A stretch of 60,841 bases of DNA from Acidimicrobiales bacterium (GCA_035533095.1 DATLUM010000103.1:1-60841); one strand, 5' to 3'. Shown: positions 1 to 8,038, numbered from the stretch's first letter. The notes: a model not told the origin generated them from the sequence alone. Numbers and translations: made by a program.

Positions 1-906
1 TGCGCCAGCGATGAAGGTGGAGACGATGTAGGTGGCGTGGCGGTCGAGGGAGACCCGGGCCCTGTCGTAGCGCATGGTGGTTCGGGGGTCTGCGTGCGAT
101 GCAGCTTCTTGCACGTCGCGCAGTGGAACGCCGGCGTCCAAGGCGGCGGTGATGAAGGCGTGGCGCAGGGTGTGCGGCCCGATCCGCTTGTTCAGACCTG
201 CCCGTCTTGCGACTTTGCGAACGATTCGGGCGGCGCCGTGTCGGTCGAGCCGGCTCCCGCCAGCAGCGATGAAGATCGGCCCGCAGGTCCGCTCGCCGAT
301 GGCAAGGTCGACCGCTCGAGCGGTACGCGGTGCGAGAGGGATCGTGACGACCTTGCCACCCTTGCGCAGGACGGTGAGGGTGCGATGACCGCGTTCGAGA
401 CCCAGTGATTCGATGTTCGCACCCGTGGCTTCTGAGACGCGCAGGCCGTTGAGGGCCAGAAGAGAAATCAGTGCGTGCTCGATCGCAGCTCCCAGACCTG
501 CCGCTACCAGCAGGGCGCCGACCTCGTTTCGGTCCAAGCCGACCGCGTGAGACTCGTAGTCGAGACGAGGTCGGCGGACGTGAACCGCTGGCGAGACGGA
601 GATGAGGCCTTCTTCTTCGGCGTAGCGGTAGAACCCAGCGACGGTGCACAGTCTCCTGGCGACGGTCGCTCGAGCTAGACCCCGTTCTTCTAGGGAGCGG
701 GCGTAGCACTCGGTGTCTGCCCGACGAACCGAGAACAGCGGCAGCTCGTAGCGGTCGCACCATGTAACGAACTGGCGCAGATCGAGCGAGTACGCCTCGC
801 GGGTGAAGCCGCGGTATCCGGCGAGGAACCCGACTACTGCGAGACGCTCTGCGTCACTGAAGGCGGGGTCGAACACCACCAGCGAAGCAGACGGTGTTGT
901 TTGCAT
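1..906 (-). CDS. Tyrosine recombinase / phage-type integrase (partial, C-terminus off the left edge)
   Basis: The reading frame gives 302 codons with no stop before the window edge. The ATG at 906 follows a strong ribosome site (GGAGGTGACC just upstream). Residues ~20-110 look like the N-terminal SAM-like DNA-binding domain (ends EEEGLISVSPAVHVRRPR); the rest is the catalytic domain. The recombinase residues are all visible: Arg156 in LNGLRVSEA, Lys181 in LRKGGK, His245 and Arg248 in GPHTLRHA, His271 in ASHADPRTT and the nucleophile Tyr280 in TMRYDRAR. It should cut and rejoin DNA at an attachment site, like XerC/D and element integrases. Position next to toxin-antitoxin pairs and an IS remnant suggests it belongs to an integrated element, which is inference. 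The last residues are missing but the catalytic set is complete. Confidence 0.93.
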   Translation of the reverse strand, partial: MQTTPSASLVVFDPAFSDAERLAVVGFLAGYRGFTREAYSLDLRQFVTWCDRYELPLFSVRRADTECYARSLEERGLARATVARRLCTVAGFYRYAEEEGLISVSPAVHVRRPRLDYESHAVGLDRNEVGALLVAAGLGAAIEHALISLLALNGLRVSEATGANIESLGLERGHRTLTVLRKGGKVVTIPLAPRTARAVDLAIGERTCGPIFIAAGGSRLDRHGAARIVRKVARRAGLNKRIGPHTLRHAFITAALDAGVPLRDVQEAASHADPRTTMRYDRARVSLDRHATYIVSTFIAGA

Positions 907-1048
907 TGGTCACCTCCGAGTCGGTGGGACCCGGGGCGTCGAGCCCCACGATTGAGGGCATCGACGCTATGGACCAAAACGGTCAGGGAGCACCCGATAT
1001 CCTGGTCGCTTCCCGCCAGTCCGGCCATACAACGGACCGGGGATGTCA

Positions 1049-1060
1049 TACAATGTGGTC
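1049..1060 (+). promoter_or_regulatory. Predicted leaderless promoter of the AbrB-type antitoxin gene
   Basis: TACAAT at 1049-1054 is a good -10 box. It is followed after 6 nt by the in-frame ATG at 1061, so the transcript probably begins at the start codon. No Shine-Dalgarno sequence precedes that ATG. Confidence 0.45.
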
Positions 1061-1303
1061 ATGTCGATGGGCGAGCATGTGATGACGGTCTCCCAAAACG
1101 GGCAGGTCTCCATTCCAGCCACGACACGGGCCCGGTGGAAGGCCCGTCGGGTCATCGTCGTCGATCTAGGCGATCGAGTTGTGATGCGTCCAGCTTCCGA
1201 TAGTCCGGTGGCCGAGCTCGAAGGAAAGTACAGGGGGCGAGGGCCTGCGTCTGATGAGGCCCGCCGTCAGGCTCGCCGAGCCGATACTGCTCGCAAGCGG
1301 TGA
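1061..1303 (+). CDS. AbrB/SpoVT-type antitoxin of a VapBC pair
   Basis: A protein of about 80 residues. Its N-terminal part (MTVSQNGQVSIPATTRARW, then DLGDRVVMRP) is a swapped-hairpin AbrB DNA-binding fold. The C-terminal half is short, basic and poor in structure, ending RRQARRADTARKR, as in antitoxins that wrap the toxin. It ends in a 4-bp GTGA overlap with the PIN toxin at 1300, the usual antitoxin-toxin arrangement. The start is uncertain: ATGs at 1043, 1061, 1067 and 1082 are in frame. 1061 is preferred because a -10 box lies 6 nt upstream; 1082 would begin exactly at the AbrB fold. It should neutralise the toxin and autorepress the operon (family knowledge). Confidence 0.75.
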   Translation: MSMGEHVMTVSQNGQVSIPATTRARWKARRVIVVDLGDRVVMRPASDSPVAELEGKYRGRGPASDEARRQARRADTARKR

Positions 1304-1740
1304 CAGTCCTCGACGCCTACGCTGTCCTCGCTTTCCTGAAGGGCGAACCCGCGGCCACAGAAGTCCGGGGCCTGCTCGACACCGGCGAGGCAGCCTTGAC
1401 CGCCGTGGGAGTGGCTGAGGTCCTCGACCATCTGGTGCGCCTGGCTGGGGCGGACGAAGAGAACGCAGCCTTGGACTTGGCGCAACTCGGGCTCCTCGAC
1501 GGGATCGTCGTGAACTCAGACCTTGGTGTCGCCGCCGGACGGTTCAGAGCCCGCCGCTATCACCGCAGCCGCCGCGCGATCAGCATGGCTGACTGCATCG
1601 CGGCCGAGGCCGCCCGCCAGGCGGACACGGATCTCGCTACCAGCGATCCCCATTTGCTTGATGCCTGCCGAACGGAGGGCATCGCGACCACTGTGCTCAC
1701 GGCATCCGACGGCACACGATGGGCACCGCCGGCAGGGTGA
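1300..1740 (+). CDS. VapC-like PIN-domain ribonuclease toxin
   Basis: A 146-aa PIN protein starting at a GTG that overlaps the antitoxin stop. The acidic metal-binding residues of the PIN fold are in place: Asp5 (TVLDAYAVLAFLKGE), Glu40 (VGVAEVLDHL), Asp98 (ISMADCIAAEAA) and Asp116 (TSDPHLLDA). PIN toxins cut RNA, typically tRNA or rRNA, when freed from their antitoxin. Length is normal (130-150 aa) and no residue of the site is missing, so it is probably functional. Its RNA target cannot be told from sequence. Confidence 0.88.
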   Translation: MTVLDAYAVLAFLKGEPAATEVRGLLDTGEAALTAVGVAEVLDHLVRLAGADEENAALDLAQLGLLDGIVVNSDLGVAAGRFRARRYHRSRRAISMADCIAAEAARQADTDLATSDPHLLDACRTEGIATTVLTASDGTRWAPPAG

Positions 1741-1812
1741 CGCCTTTGCTCTCGCGATTATGTAGCTAGATATCGGCTCCTACCAGCAGCGTCACAGCGC
1801 TCCGAGCGCCGA

Positions 1813-2301
1813 CTACGAGCGCCCGATCCGCCGCATTCCGTAACTAGAGGCGCTGATGTTCTGCTCGCCTTCTCGAAGGAGGGCCCGGAAGGCAGCATCG
1901 TGGTCATCGGCCACTGGCTCGTCGAGGTCGGTGAGGTAGAAGGCGATGAACGTGCTTTCCGGTCCGGCCTCTTCGAGCAGCCGTCGCCACGACCACAGAT
2001 TGGGGTGCTCCCAGTGGGTAGCCGCCTCGGCCGGTGCTAGGGCGGCCACGGCACAGGTGAAGTCCTTGGTGCTTAGAGGGAAGGTGCCCGTCCGGTTGGT
2101 GTAGCCGCAGTAGGAAGCAAGAACTACAGCGGGAAGGCGGTGCTCACTGGTGGGGTCGTTGACATGACCGAAGGTCAGACGACCGTCGTCCAGGCGAGCG
2201 ACGCTGTAGGCGACGGGTGGCTTGAACCTGGGTATTCGGTCGGCGAAGCGCTGGCGAGCGGCGAGTAGGTCGGCGTCGGTGCCCCATCGTTCCTCGCTCA
2301 C
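1813..2301 (-). CDS. Hypothetical protein, 162 aa
   Basis: I do not recognise the family. The GTG start at 2301 has a good ribosome site (GGAGG about 7 nt upstream). The product looks soluble: it has no membrane segment or signal peptide. It has a folded-protein composition with many Trp and aromatic residues (HWEHPNLWSWRRLLEEAG, FIAFYLTDLDEP). It is convergent with the VapC gene (72 bp apart) and divergent from the MarR frame. It sits inside the accessory region and may be cargo of the element. Confidence 0.6.
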   Translation of the reverse strand: MSEERWGTDADLLAARQRFADRIPRFKPPVAYSVARLDDGRLTFGHVNDPTSEHRLPAVVLASYCGYTNRTGTFPLSTKDFTCAVAALAPAEAATHWEHPNLWSWRRLLEEAGPESTFIAFYLTDLDEPVADDHDAAFRALLREGEQNISASSYGMRRIGRS

Positions 2302-2452
2302 AACATCACCTCCGTGCTACTCGTTGTCACGCTCTCCACATTGACGCGTGCGGCGAGAGGCTGCTGTCGATTTTCGAGTGCACGGCGGCGCTGCCGCGGG
2401 CGCGAGGCGATGGGCCGGGCCGGCGTCGCGGGTCCTGCCAGGATCGAAATAG

Positions 2453-3070
2453 CCGTCGAGGCCTGACCTGAGCTCGCAACCTCCGCACCGGAGAGGTGGC
2501 GCCAAGCGAACGGGCGCCGCCTCGACGCGCCCACCCGAAGCCGAGGCGTTCGAGCGCGAGTACCCCGGAGCCTCGTGGCTGGCTAGCCGGGCGCTGCGCC
2601 AACTCGAAGTAGTCGGTGCCAAAGCCGAAGCCCTCGTCGCACGCGTAGCCCGCCGCTACGGGCTGTCTCACGCCGCCCTCAATGCGCTGGCCGTCATCGA
2701 AGGCCAAGGTGGACCCATCCCGGTAGGAGAAGTCAGCGCGCGGATGCACATCACCAGCGGGACCATGACCACCGTGCTCGACACACTCGAACGCAACAGC
2801 CTCGTCCGGCGCCTCGCCGACCCGGGAGACCGCCGTCGCGTCCTAGTCGATATCACCCCAGCCGCCACCCCCGTGCTCGACCGGATGCTCCCAGAAGTCC
2901 AACAGGTAGCCACCGCTGTCATGGGAGCCCTCGACGATGACGACCTACTAGCTCTTCTCGACACCTTGGCCGTCCTAGACGCCGCTATCGCCGCGGTATC
3001 GGCGGAACTGCCGGCCCCGGCTCCCCGCCGGACACCCCGTCACCTCCGCCGCAACCCAGACTCCCCCTAA
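2453..3070 (+). CDS. MarR-family transcriptional regulator, start codon unresolved
   Basis: The frame is clearly coding from about 2540. It reads ASWLASRALRQLE, then a recognition-helix region (VGEVSARMHITSGTMTTVL), a wing (LADPGDRRRVLVDITP) and a C-terminal dimerisation helix. This is a typical winged-helix MarR repressor. However, between the in-frame TAG at 2450 and the first ATG at 2744 there is no ATG, GTG or TTG. Starting at 2744 would remove the N-terminal dimerisation helix and half the DNA-binding domain. Options are a rare CTG start (2468), a frameshift upstream, or 5' truncation. The proline-rich C-terminal tail is probably disordered. Confidence 0.65.
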   Translation, partial: PSRPDLSSQPPHRRGGAKRTGAASTRPPEAEAFEREYPGASWLASRALRQLEVVGAKAEALVARVARRYGLSHAALNALAVIEGQGGPIPVGEVSARMHITSGTMTTVLDTLERNSLVRRLADPGDRRRVLVDITPAATPVLDRMLPEVQQVATAVMGALDDDDLLALLDTLAVLDAAIAAVSAELPAPAPRRTPRHLRRNPDSP

Positions 3071-3234
3071 CCCGCCACCAGGTAGTCAGCTCTCACCCTC
3101 CAAATCTGCTCGTAGCAAGGTGAGACGCGCACAGAACAACGCCGGCACCTTCGGTCGAGAGGCTCGCTAAATCGGCGCGCCTCCTCGGTGGTCCCGACGC
3201 CGGTCGGATTGTGCGCCCGAAGGTTCAGGTCATC

Positions 3235-3474
3235 CGCGGCGGCGAAGTCGGGTCGGGGGCGGCGCGACCGACGACGGGGCGGTCGGGGGGAACAAGGACG
3301 TCTCCAACGCCACGTCGTCGACGTCGTCGGGCAGCGGCCAGGAAAGCCCAGCCAATGTCGCCCGTCGGATGCAACCCACACCGTCATGACCGGCACACCA
3401 GTCGCCGCGGCGACCTGGCGGCGCGACCGCCCTTCCCCAAAAGTGAGACGCAGAACTTCTCGGATCTTGCGCAT
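3235..3474 (-). pseudogene. istA: IS21-family transposase istA, 5' fragment with frameshift
   Basis: From the ATG at 3474 the product begins MRKIREVLRLTFGEGRSRRQ and continues VAAATGVPVMTV, the helix-turn-helix start of IS21 IstA. It then shifts frame: the expected continuation (RRATLAGLSWPLPDDVDD, then VALETSLFPPTAPSSVA) is found in another frame of the same strand down to about 3235. The DDE catalytic core and the partner ATPase gene istB are absent. The fragment lies inside the repeats at 3652-3718, as the left end of an IS21 element would be arranged. It is a dead remnant. Confidence 0.8.
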
Positions 3475-3651
3475 GTCGCAGCGGGGTCTGGGCACCGGGT
3501 CGCCTCGAACAGTCGGGAACAGTTCGAGGCAGGGTTGACACCGACTCTTCGCCAGGTGGTGGACCCGAACCCGGGCACCCCAAGCTCACAGCCAGGCAAC
3601 CAACCGGCTGCCCTCCTCACCTCACGCCAGCACTACAAGCCTCCCCGACAC

Positions 3652-3718
3652 GGTGTACGAAACACCGGAATCGCTGTACGAAAACGATCGGAATAGGTGT
3701 ACGAAAACCGCCGGAATC
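3652..3718. repeat. Three terminal direct repeats of the IS21 remnant
   Basis: Three adjacent copies of a 21-23 nt unit with core TGTACGAAA...CGGAAT lie at 3652-3672, 3673-3695 and 3696-3718. IS21-family ends carry several such internal repeats bound by IstA. The broken istA begins about 180 bp inside them and reads away, so this is the element's left end. Only one end is present in this window. Confidence 0.75.
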
Positions 3719-3776
3719 CGCAGGCAGGCCGTCATCGACTCGGATGTGCGCAAGATCGAACATTACGATCACCCCT

Positions 3777-3938
3777 GTGGCAGCACATCTAGCTCCGAGA
3801 GCGTTTGTTCTGCTGGGGCTCATCGGTGCTCTGGTTGCCTACAGCAAAGGCAGGTCGCTTCTCGGCTGGATCGCCTTGGGCTTGCTGTTCGGTCCGTTCG
3901 CCTTGGTGGCGTCGATCATCGGCCGGCGTCGCAGTTAG
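3777..3938 (+). CDS. Small two-helix membrane protein (53 aa)
   Basis: Two hydrophobic segments (AFVLLGLIGALVAY and LGWIALGLLFGPFALVASII) are joined by a short basic loop (SKGRSL), and the protein ends in IGRRRS. This is a compact membrane hairpin, probably with both ends inside. The GTG at 3777 is preferred because TACGAT at 3764-3769 is a -10 box placed for a leaderless transcript; an ATG at 3744 would add 11 residues. The gene starts about 60 bp beyond the IS21 end. Function is unknown. Confidence 0.55.
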   Translation: MAAHLAPRAFVLLGLIGALVAYSKGRSLLGWIALGLLFGPFALVASIIGRRRS

Positions 3939-4052
3939 GCGCTTATCGCCGATTTAGCGTCTCCGGTCAAGCTGTCGACCTAATCGGATGCGCTCGCGTT
4001 CGGCGCTTACTTCCTGGCCGCAGACGTCGTCCGACGAGCGGCGACGTCGAGT

Positions 4053-4069
4053 GTAGCACCACGTGCTAC
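4053..4069. promoter_or_regulatory. Palindromic operator of the Phd/VapC operon
   Basis: GTAGCAC-CAC-GTGCTAC is a perfect 7-bp inverted repeat ending 9 bp before the antitoxin ATG. It overlaps a -10-like TGCTACGCT. Antitoxins of this type normally bind such a palindrome to repress their own operon, so this is the likely autoregulatory site. Confidence 0.7.
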
Positions 4070-4078
4070 GCTGCCGGT

Positions 4079-4333
4079 ATGGCCAGAGAGATCACTCAGC
4101 GGGAGCTGCGCAACGACAGTGGGGAGATCATGCGACAGCTCGACGAGGGCGAGTCTTTCATCGTGACTCGCAACGGAGTCCCCGTTGGCGAACTGTCACC
4201 GCTTCGCCGGCACCGCTTCGTTCGCTCCGACACCGCTGTGGCACTGTTCCGCCACGCCCCCGCAGTCGATCTGGACAAGCTGCGTGACGACCTCGACCGA
4301 GTGGTCTCTCAGGACCTGAGCCCACGTGGTTGA
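4079..4333 (+). CDS. Phd/YefM-family antitoxin
   Basis: An 84-aa protein. The N-terminus (REITQRELRNDSGEIMRQLD, then EGESFIVTRNGVPVGELSPL) is the Phd fold that dimerises and binds DNA. The C-terminal tail (VDLDKLRDDLDRVVSQ) is a helix of the kind that covers the toxin's active site. The ATG is 10 nt from the -10-like box, so the mRNA is probably leaderless. It overlaps the toxin GTG by 8 bp. The toxin partner is a PIN protein, a combination common in actinobacteria. Confidence 0.88.
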   Translation: MAREITQRELRNDSGEIMRQLDEGESFIVTRNGVPVGELSPLRRHRFVRSDTAVALFRHAPAVDLDKLRDDLDRVVSQDLSPRG

Positions 4334-4742
4334 AACCACGACTCGCCCCCCGAGGGGACTCATCGACACATCGGTAGTCATCGATTTGGAAGAACTCGAC
4401 TCAGCGGACCTGCCTGTCGAGGTGGCCATCAGTTCCCTCACGCTGGCCGAGCTGGCTGCCGGTCCCCACGCCACCGACGACGCCGAGGAACGCGCTCGTA
4501 GACAAGACCGGCTGCAGCGCACCGAGGCGGCGTTCGACCCGTTGCCATTCGACGCCGAGGCTGCTCGATCCTACGGACGGATCTACTCTGCCGTCTCGGC
4601 CTCCGGCCGCAAAGCTCGCGGTCCTCGGGCCGTGGACCTGCTCATCGCTGCCACCGCCCACGCATCGTCACTGCCGCTATACACCCGCAACCCCGAGGAC
4701 TTCCGAGGCCTTGAGCAGCTCCTGCAAGTCGTCACCATCTGA
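4326..4742 (+). CDS. VapC-like PIN-domain ribonuclease toxin
   Basis: A 138-aa PIN toxin with GTG start inside the 3' end of the antitoxin gene. Site residues are present: Asp14 (GLIDTSVVIDLE), Glu42 (SLTLAELAAGPH), Asp104 (RAVDLLIAATAH) and the RNPEDF segment near the C-terminus. This arrangement resembles the Phd-partnered actinobacterial PIN toxins. It should cleave RNA when unbound. It is a second, unrelated pair from the one at 1061-1740, as the sequences share little beyond the fold. Confidence 0.88.
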   Translation: MVETTTRPPRGLIDTSVVIDLEELDSADLPVEVAISSLTLAELAAGPHATDDAEERARRQDRLQRTEAAFDPLPFDAEAARSYGRIYSAVSASGRKARGPRAVDLLIAATAHASSLPLYTRNPEDFRGLEQLLQVVTI

Positions 4743-4895
4743 GGGCGCCGATCTGCGACGCGAATCGCTGACTCAACCAGCCCCCGAAACCATTCGGTAT
4801 CGCCGACTCGGTCGCGCGTGACCCAACAGCATGCGGTGTCTGGTGGCGACCAAGAGGGACTGTTATGGCGCCGCCCCGGCCTGCGGCTGGATGGG

Positions 4896-5792
4896 TCAGC
4901 CTGCGGTGGGGAGTCGGGAGCCGTCGCGTGGGCGGGTGCCCCTAGAGCCTGGTTTCGTTCCCACGATGCAGCGGGCCACGCCTGGGACGCGGACCTGGCC
5001 GTCCTTCTCGAACTCCCTCACCTTCGCAATGGCGTTTACCCGTATTCGCTCCCGCGCCGACCCCTCGACCCGCTGAAGCGCCGCCGCAGCGAGTGAGACG
5101 TGCTCGCTGATCATTTCCCAGTACTGCTCGGGAGATCGGGTCACCAGTTCAACGCCGACGTCCCACTCGACAACATCGCGGAACCCCGTGCTCTCGTAGA
5201 GGGCAGTGACCAATCCCCGAGCTGCAAACCGATACATACCCGGCTGGTCCGGATCGGGTGACGGCAATGCCGCCTCGGTCGCGATTGCCTGCATGACAAT
5301 CGTCGTCCACGGATTTTCCTCGGGCTTGACCCACACCGACGAGCAGATACGTCCGCCCGGCTTGAGCACCCGGGAGAACTCGGCCGTCGCCTTGGCCACG
5401 TCGGGAAAGAACATGTACCCAAAGCGCACGGAGACACTGTCGAATGCGGCATCGTTGAACGGCAGGTCATCGGCGCTGCAGACCTTCGTCTCGATATTGG
5501 CGACCCCCAGCGCGCTGGCTCGCCGTGCCGCTACGTCGAGCATCTCCGCCGAGAGGTCGGTGAGCACGACGCGTCCCCTGGGCGAGAGTCTGGCGATGCT
5601 CAGACCGGGCTCACCCGTGCCCGCGGCAATGTCGAGATGCTGCTGATCTTCAGCGACGCCGAGACATTCGATGATCGCTGCGCCGACCGGGCCCAGTTGG
5701 TCCATGATGACCGAATCCCACTTCTCCCAGCTAGCGGAAAGACCAGCCCACGTCGCTCGCTGAACGTCTCGGATCTCATCTGCGCCCGGCAT
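4896..5792 (-). CDS. SAM-dependent class I methyltransferase
   Basis: About 298 aa from the ATG at 5792; an in-frame ATG at 5822 would add 10 residues of non-conserved sequence. Motif I (LDIAAGTGEPGLSIA) binds SAM. The acidic motif II end (VVLTDLSAEMLDVA) and motifs LPFNDAAFDSV and FSRVLKPGGRI complete a UbiE/Methyltransf_11 fold. The C-terminal ~20 residues after CIVGTKP look non-conserved, as if the stop was lost and reading runs on. Substrate is not predictable. It stands alone, convergent with the toxin gene. Confidence 0.82.
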   Translation of the reverse strand: MPGADEIRDVQRATWAGLSASWEKWDSVIMDQLGPVGAAIIECLGVAEDQQHLDIAAGTGEPGLSIARLSPRGRVVLTDLSAEMLDVAARRASALGVANIETKVCSADDLPFNDAAFDSVSVRFGYMFFPDVAKATAEFSRVLKPGGRICSSVWVKPEENPWTTIVMQAIATEAALPSPDPDQPGMYRFAARGLVTALYESTGFRDVVEWDVGVELVTRSPEQYWEMISEHVSLAAAALQRVEGSARERIRVNAIAKVREFEKDGQVRVPGVARCIVGTKPGSRGTRPRDGSRLPTAG

Positions 5793-5858
5793 CGGCCCTC
5801 CCATCCGCCGACACGATGGCACTTACCGTCGGGAGTGCACAATGCCTGATCCTCGGAC

Positions 5859-6164
5859 TGAACCGCGATTGCACCGCGGCTCATTGCCGCCTACGCCGCT
5901 CTCGCCGCCACCCCGGGCAGCCTCGAGGCGCTCCAGCGCACGATCGACATCTGCGACGAGGCGTTTCTGTCTCGCGGCGGCAGAACGGACGACGGCTGGA
6001 CCGCGCTCGCTGCCAAACACGGACAACTGCTTGGCCGGCTCGTCCCGGCCCGCTGCCGCATGAGCGGGAAACTCGACGAGGACGGTAACCCGGTGCCCGT
6101 CCGGCGACACCACCCAGACACGCCACAGCGCACCCGGCGCCGCCGGTTCGCGCTCGAACCATGA
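5859..6164 (+). pseudogene. Coding remnant without a start codon
   Basis: Immediately after a TGA at about 5856-5858 an open frame reads LIAAYAALAATPGSLEALQR, TIDICDEAFLSRGG, TALAAKHGQLLGRL, KLDEDGNPVPVRRHHPDTPQ and ends RRRRFALEP. Codon third positions are strongly G/C, as in real genes here. No ATG, GTG or TTG opens it, so it looks like the 3' part of a disrupted gene. I do not recognise the family. It lies in the decayed accessory stretch. Confidence 0.4.
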
Positions 6165-6192
6165 AGACACCCAAGCGAGGCACGGTCGAACC

Positions 6193-6330
6193 GTGCGCGC
6201 GGCAGGCTTCCTCGACGCTCGGCGGTCCGCCGCCGGTGGCGAGGAACTGCGCTTACATGCCCTGAGCGAGCGGTTGTCCGAGCGTGTTGAAGCGGCACTT
6301 CTACGACAGTCCCACGCCGACAGCGGATGA
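6193..6330 (+). other. Short open frame, possible gene remnant (45 aa)
   Basis: From a GTG at 6193 the frame reads VRAAGFLDARRSAAGGEELR then LHALSERLSERVEAALL and stops at 6330. The second half could form an amphipathic helix. It has no clear ribosome site. It may be a further piece of the remnant upstream or chance. The 180 bp between here and the next gene show nothing else. Confidence 0.25.
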
Positions 6331-6518
6331 GGTTTAGCTGTCGCAGCAGGAGGCTCGCCGTTGGATACGAGGTTGGCAAGTCGCCTGCACGCGCGTCCGG
6401 GCCGCCACCAGCCACGGCGGTGTCGACGCCGAGGTATGTGCGGGGATTGACCTTGAGGCCTTTCGGCTCTGGTCACAACGCCTGCCATGCGGTATTGGTG
6501 GGAGTCGAGGTGATCACG

Positions 6519-7556
6519 ATGATCGGGCCATTGGTTCTTCTGCTCGTTGTCGGAGCAGTGGTCGCTGGGATCGCCGCCTGGATGAGACAGCATCGGCCCG
6601 AACTGCCAGCTTCGGCGGCGGCCGAGGAGGCGCAACCACGGCGGATCTCGCTGCTGACGGAGGCGATCGGCTACATCGGCACGATCCTGGTGCTTGCCGG
6701 CGCCTTCGCCTTCGCACAGCAGCACTGGACGGACATCACCGAAGGGGGACGGTTCGCGATCCTCGCGGTCGCCACCGCGGTGTTCCTCGGCATCGGCGCG
6801 TTCGTGCTGTCATCTACCGAGCCGGCGCTGCGACGCCTGGCCGCGGTGACCTGGGCCGTTTCGGTAGCGGCGTTCGCGGGTTCGGCCGGAATGGTCAACT
6901 TGCTGCTCGACACAAGTGGGAAGACGCCGTTCCTGACGATTGCGACATCGACCGCGGCGTACGCCGTCATCCTGTGGGTGCTGCATCGTCATGGCGTCCA
7001 GCAGGCGGTTGCGTTCGGCGCCTCATGCGTCGGCCTAGCCTCGATCGTCAACTACGTGATCACCGACGCGAGCGGCTGGATGATCGTTGTACCGCTGTGG
7101 GCGATGGGAATCGCCTGGGCGGCAGCCGGATGGTGGCGTCGCGTCGCCCCGTGGTTCGTAGCGTTTCCCCTCGGGCTTCTCGTGGCGCTCATCGCGCCGG
7201 CGACGATCGACCAGCCGAGCGGACTTCGATTCGCGCTAGGGATCGCCACCGCCACGACGGTAATGACGTTGGCCGTCGTCGCGAAGTTCACGCCCGCTCT
7301 GACCCTGGGCTCGGTGGCCGAGCTCGGCTACGTCATCGGCGCCGTGACCTACTACTTCGGCGACACGCTGGGCGTGCCGGCGTCGCTCGCGATCTCCGGG
7401 CTTCTGATCCTCTTGATGGCTGCCGCAGCGGCGCGCTGGCACTGGTTCGGCCGCCGTCAGCAGCCGCCGCCATCGCCGCCACCCGAGGATGTCGGTCCCA
7501 CGGACCAGTCGCGCGCGCCATCTGGGCCGGGGACCGCTCTGCGGTCTGCGCGGTGA
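6519..7556 (+). CDS. Multi-pass membrane protein, DUF2157-like
   Basis: About 345 aa, with a GAGG ribosome site just before the ATG (a GTG at 6510 is also possible). It opens with a transmembrane helix (GPLVLLLVVGAVVAGIAAW). A cytoplasmic stretch with the conserved-looking RRISLLTEAIGYIGTILVL follows, then about eight further hydrophobic helices. The C-terminus is a basic, proline-rich tail. The pattern 'LTEALGYLGA.. ..A..W..L...R' is typical of the DUF2157 family of unknown function. No partner gene is evident nearby. Confidence 0.7.
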   Translation: MIGPLVLLLVVGAVVAGIAAWMRQHRPELPASAAAEEAQPRRISLLTEAIGYIGTILVLAGAFAFAQQHWTDITEGGRFAILAVATAVFLGIGAFVLSSTEPALRRLAAVTWAVSVAAFAGSAGMVNLLLDTSGKTPFLTIATSTAAYAVILWVLHRHGVQQAVAFGASCVGLASIVNYVITDASGWMIVVPLWAMGIAWAAAGWWRRVAPWFVAFPLGLLVALIAPATIDQPSGLRFALGIATATTVMTLAVVAKFTPALTLGSVAELGYVIGAVTYYFGDTLGVPASLAISGLLILLMAAAAARWHWFGRRQQPPPSPPPEDVGPTDQSRAPSGPGTALRSAR

Positions 7557-7750
7557 CCGGGACAGCGGCACTACATCGCGGTCGGACCTCGCAGCGACCG
7601 CCGCTCGGAGCATCGTGATGTAGGCATGCCGCCTTCTTCGAGGCTAGCCGTCCTCATTGCTCTCGACCCGTTCAGCATCGCCGTCGGATGCCCGCTCAAG
7701 CCGTGCACACGGTCTCTTGGATCAATCGTCGGGACTTCCTCGGGGCCGAA

Positions 7751-8038
7751 TCAGCGCGCTGCCTTGCCGCCCGCAGGTCCGACGGACCGGCGTGGCGGCG
7801 AAGCGTTCCCAAGCCACGTCCGTACGACCATGCCGATGACGAAAGCCGGCGTGCTGAGCCCGACGATGCTCCCCATCAACGTGCCCACGAACACATCGGA
7901 GCGGCTCACCGGCTCACCGCTGTCGTTGACGGCCGTAAGCGGGTCGTAGCCGATGATGGCCACGCTGATCGTGAGAACGGGCAACAAGACAGCGGCTGCG
8001 AAGAGGAACCACTCTGCCCAGGAGGGCCGCCAGAACAT
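7751..8038 (-). CDS. Small membrane protein (95 aa), unknown
   Basis: The ATG at 8038 gives MFWRPSWAEWFLFAAAVLLP and a first helix (FLFAAAVLLPVLTISVAIIG). A polar loop (DPLTAVNDSGEPVSRSD) and a second helix (VGTLMGSIVGLSTPAFVIGM) follow, then a basic tail. No ribosome site is visible; the ORF extends 25 residues upstream without hydrophobic or conserved character. Not recognised. About 190 bp to its right before the DUF2157 stop carries nothing I can name. Confidence 0.5.
   Translation of the reverse strand: MFWRPSWAEWFLFAAAVLLPVLTISVAIIGYDPLTAVNDSGEPVSRSDVFVGTLMGSIVGLSTPAFVIGMVVRTWLGNASPPRRSVGPAGGKAAR

Noticed and set aside
3652-3718. Possible short CRISPR-like array
   Set aside because: The three repeats are contiguous, without spacers of constant length, and there are no cas genes. 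They match IS21 terminal repeats next to istA.
5823-6725. 300-codon minus-strand frame
   Set aside because: Arg- and Pro-rich shadow composition; overlaps the start of the DUF2157-like gene and a plus-strand remnant with better codon pattern.
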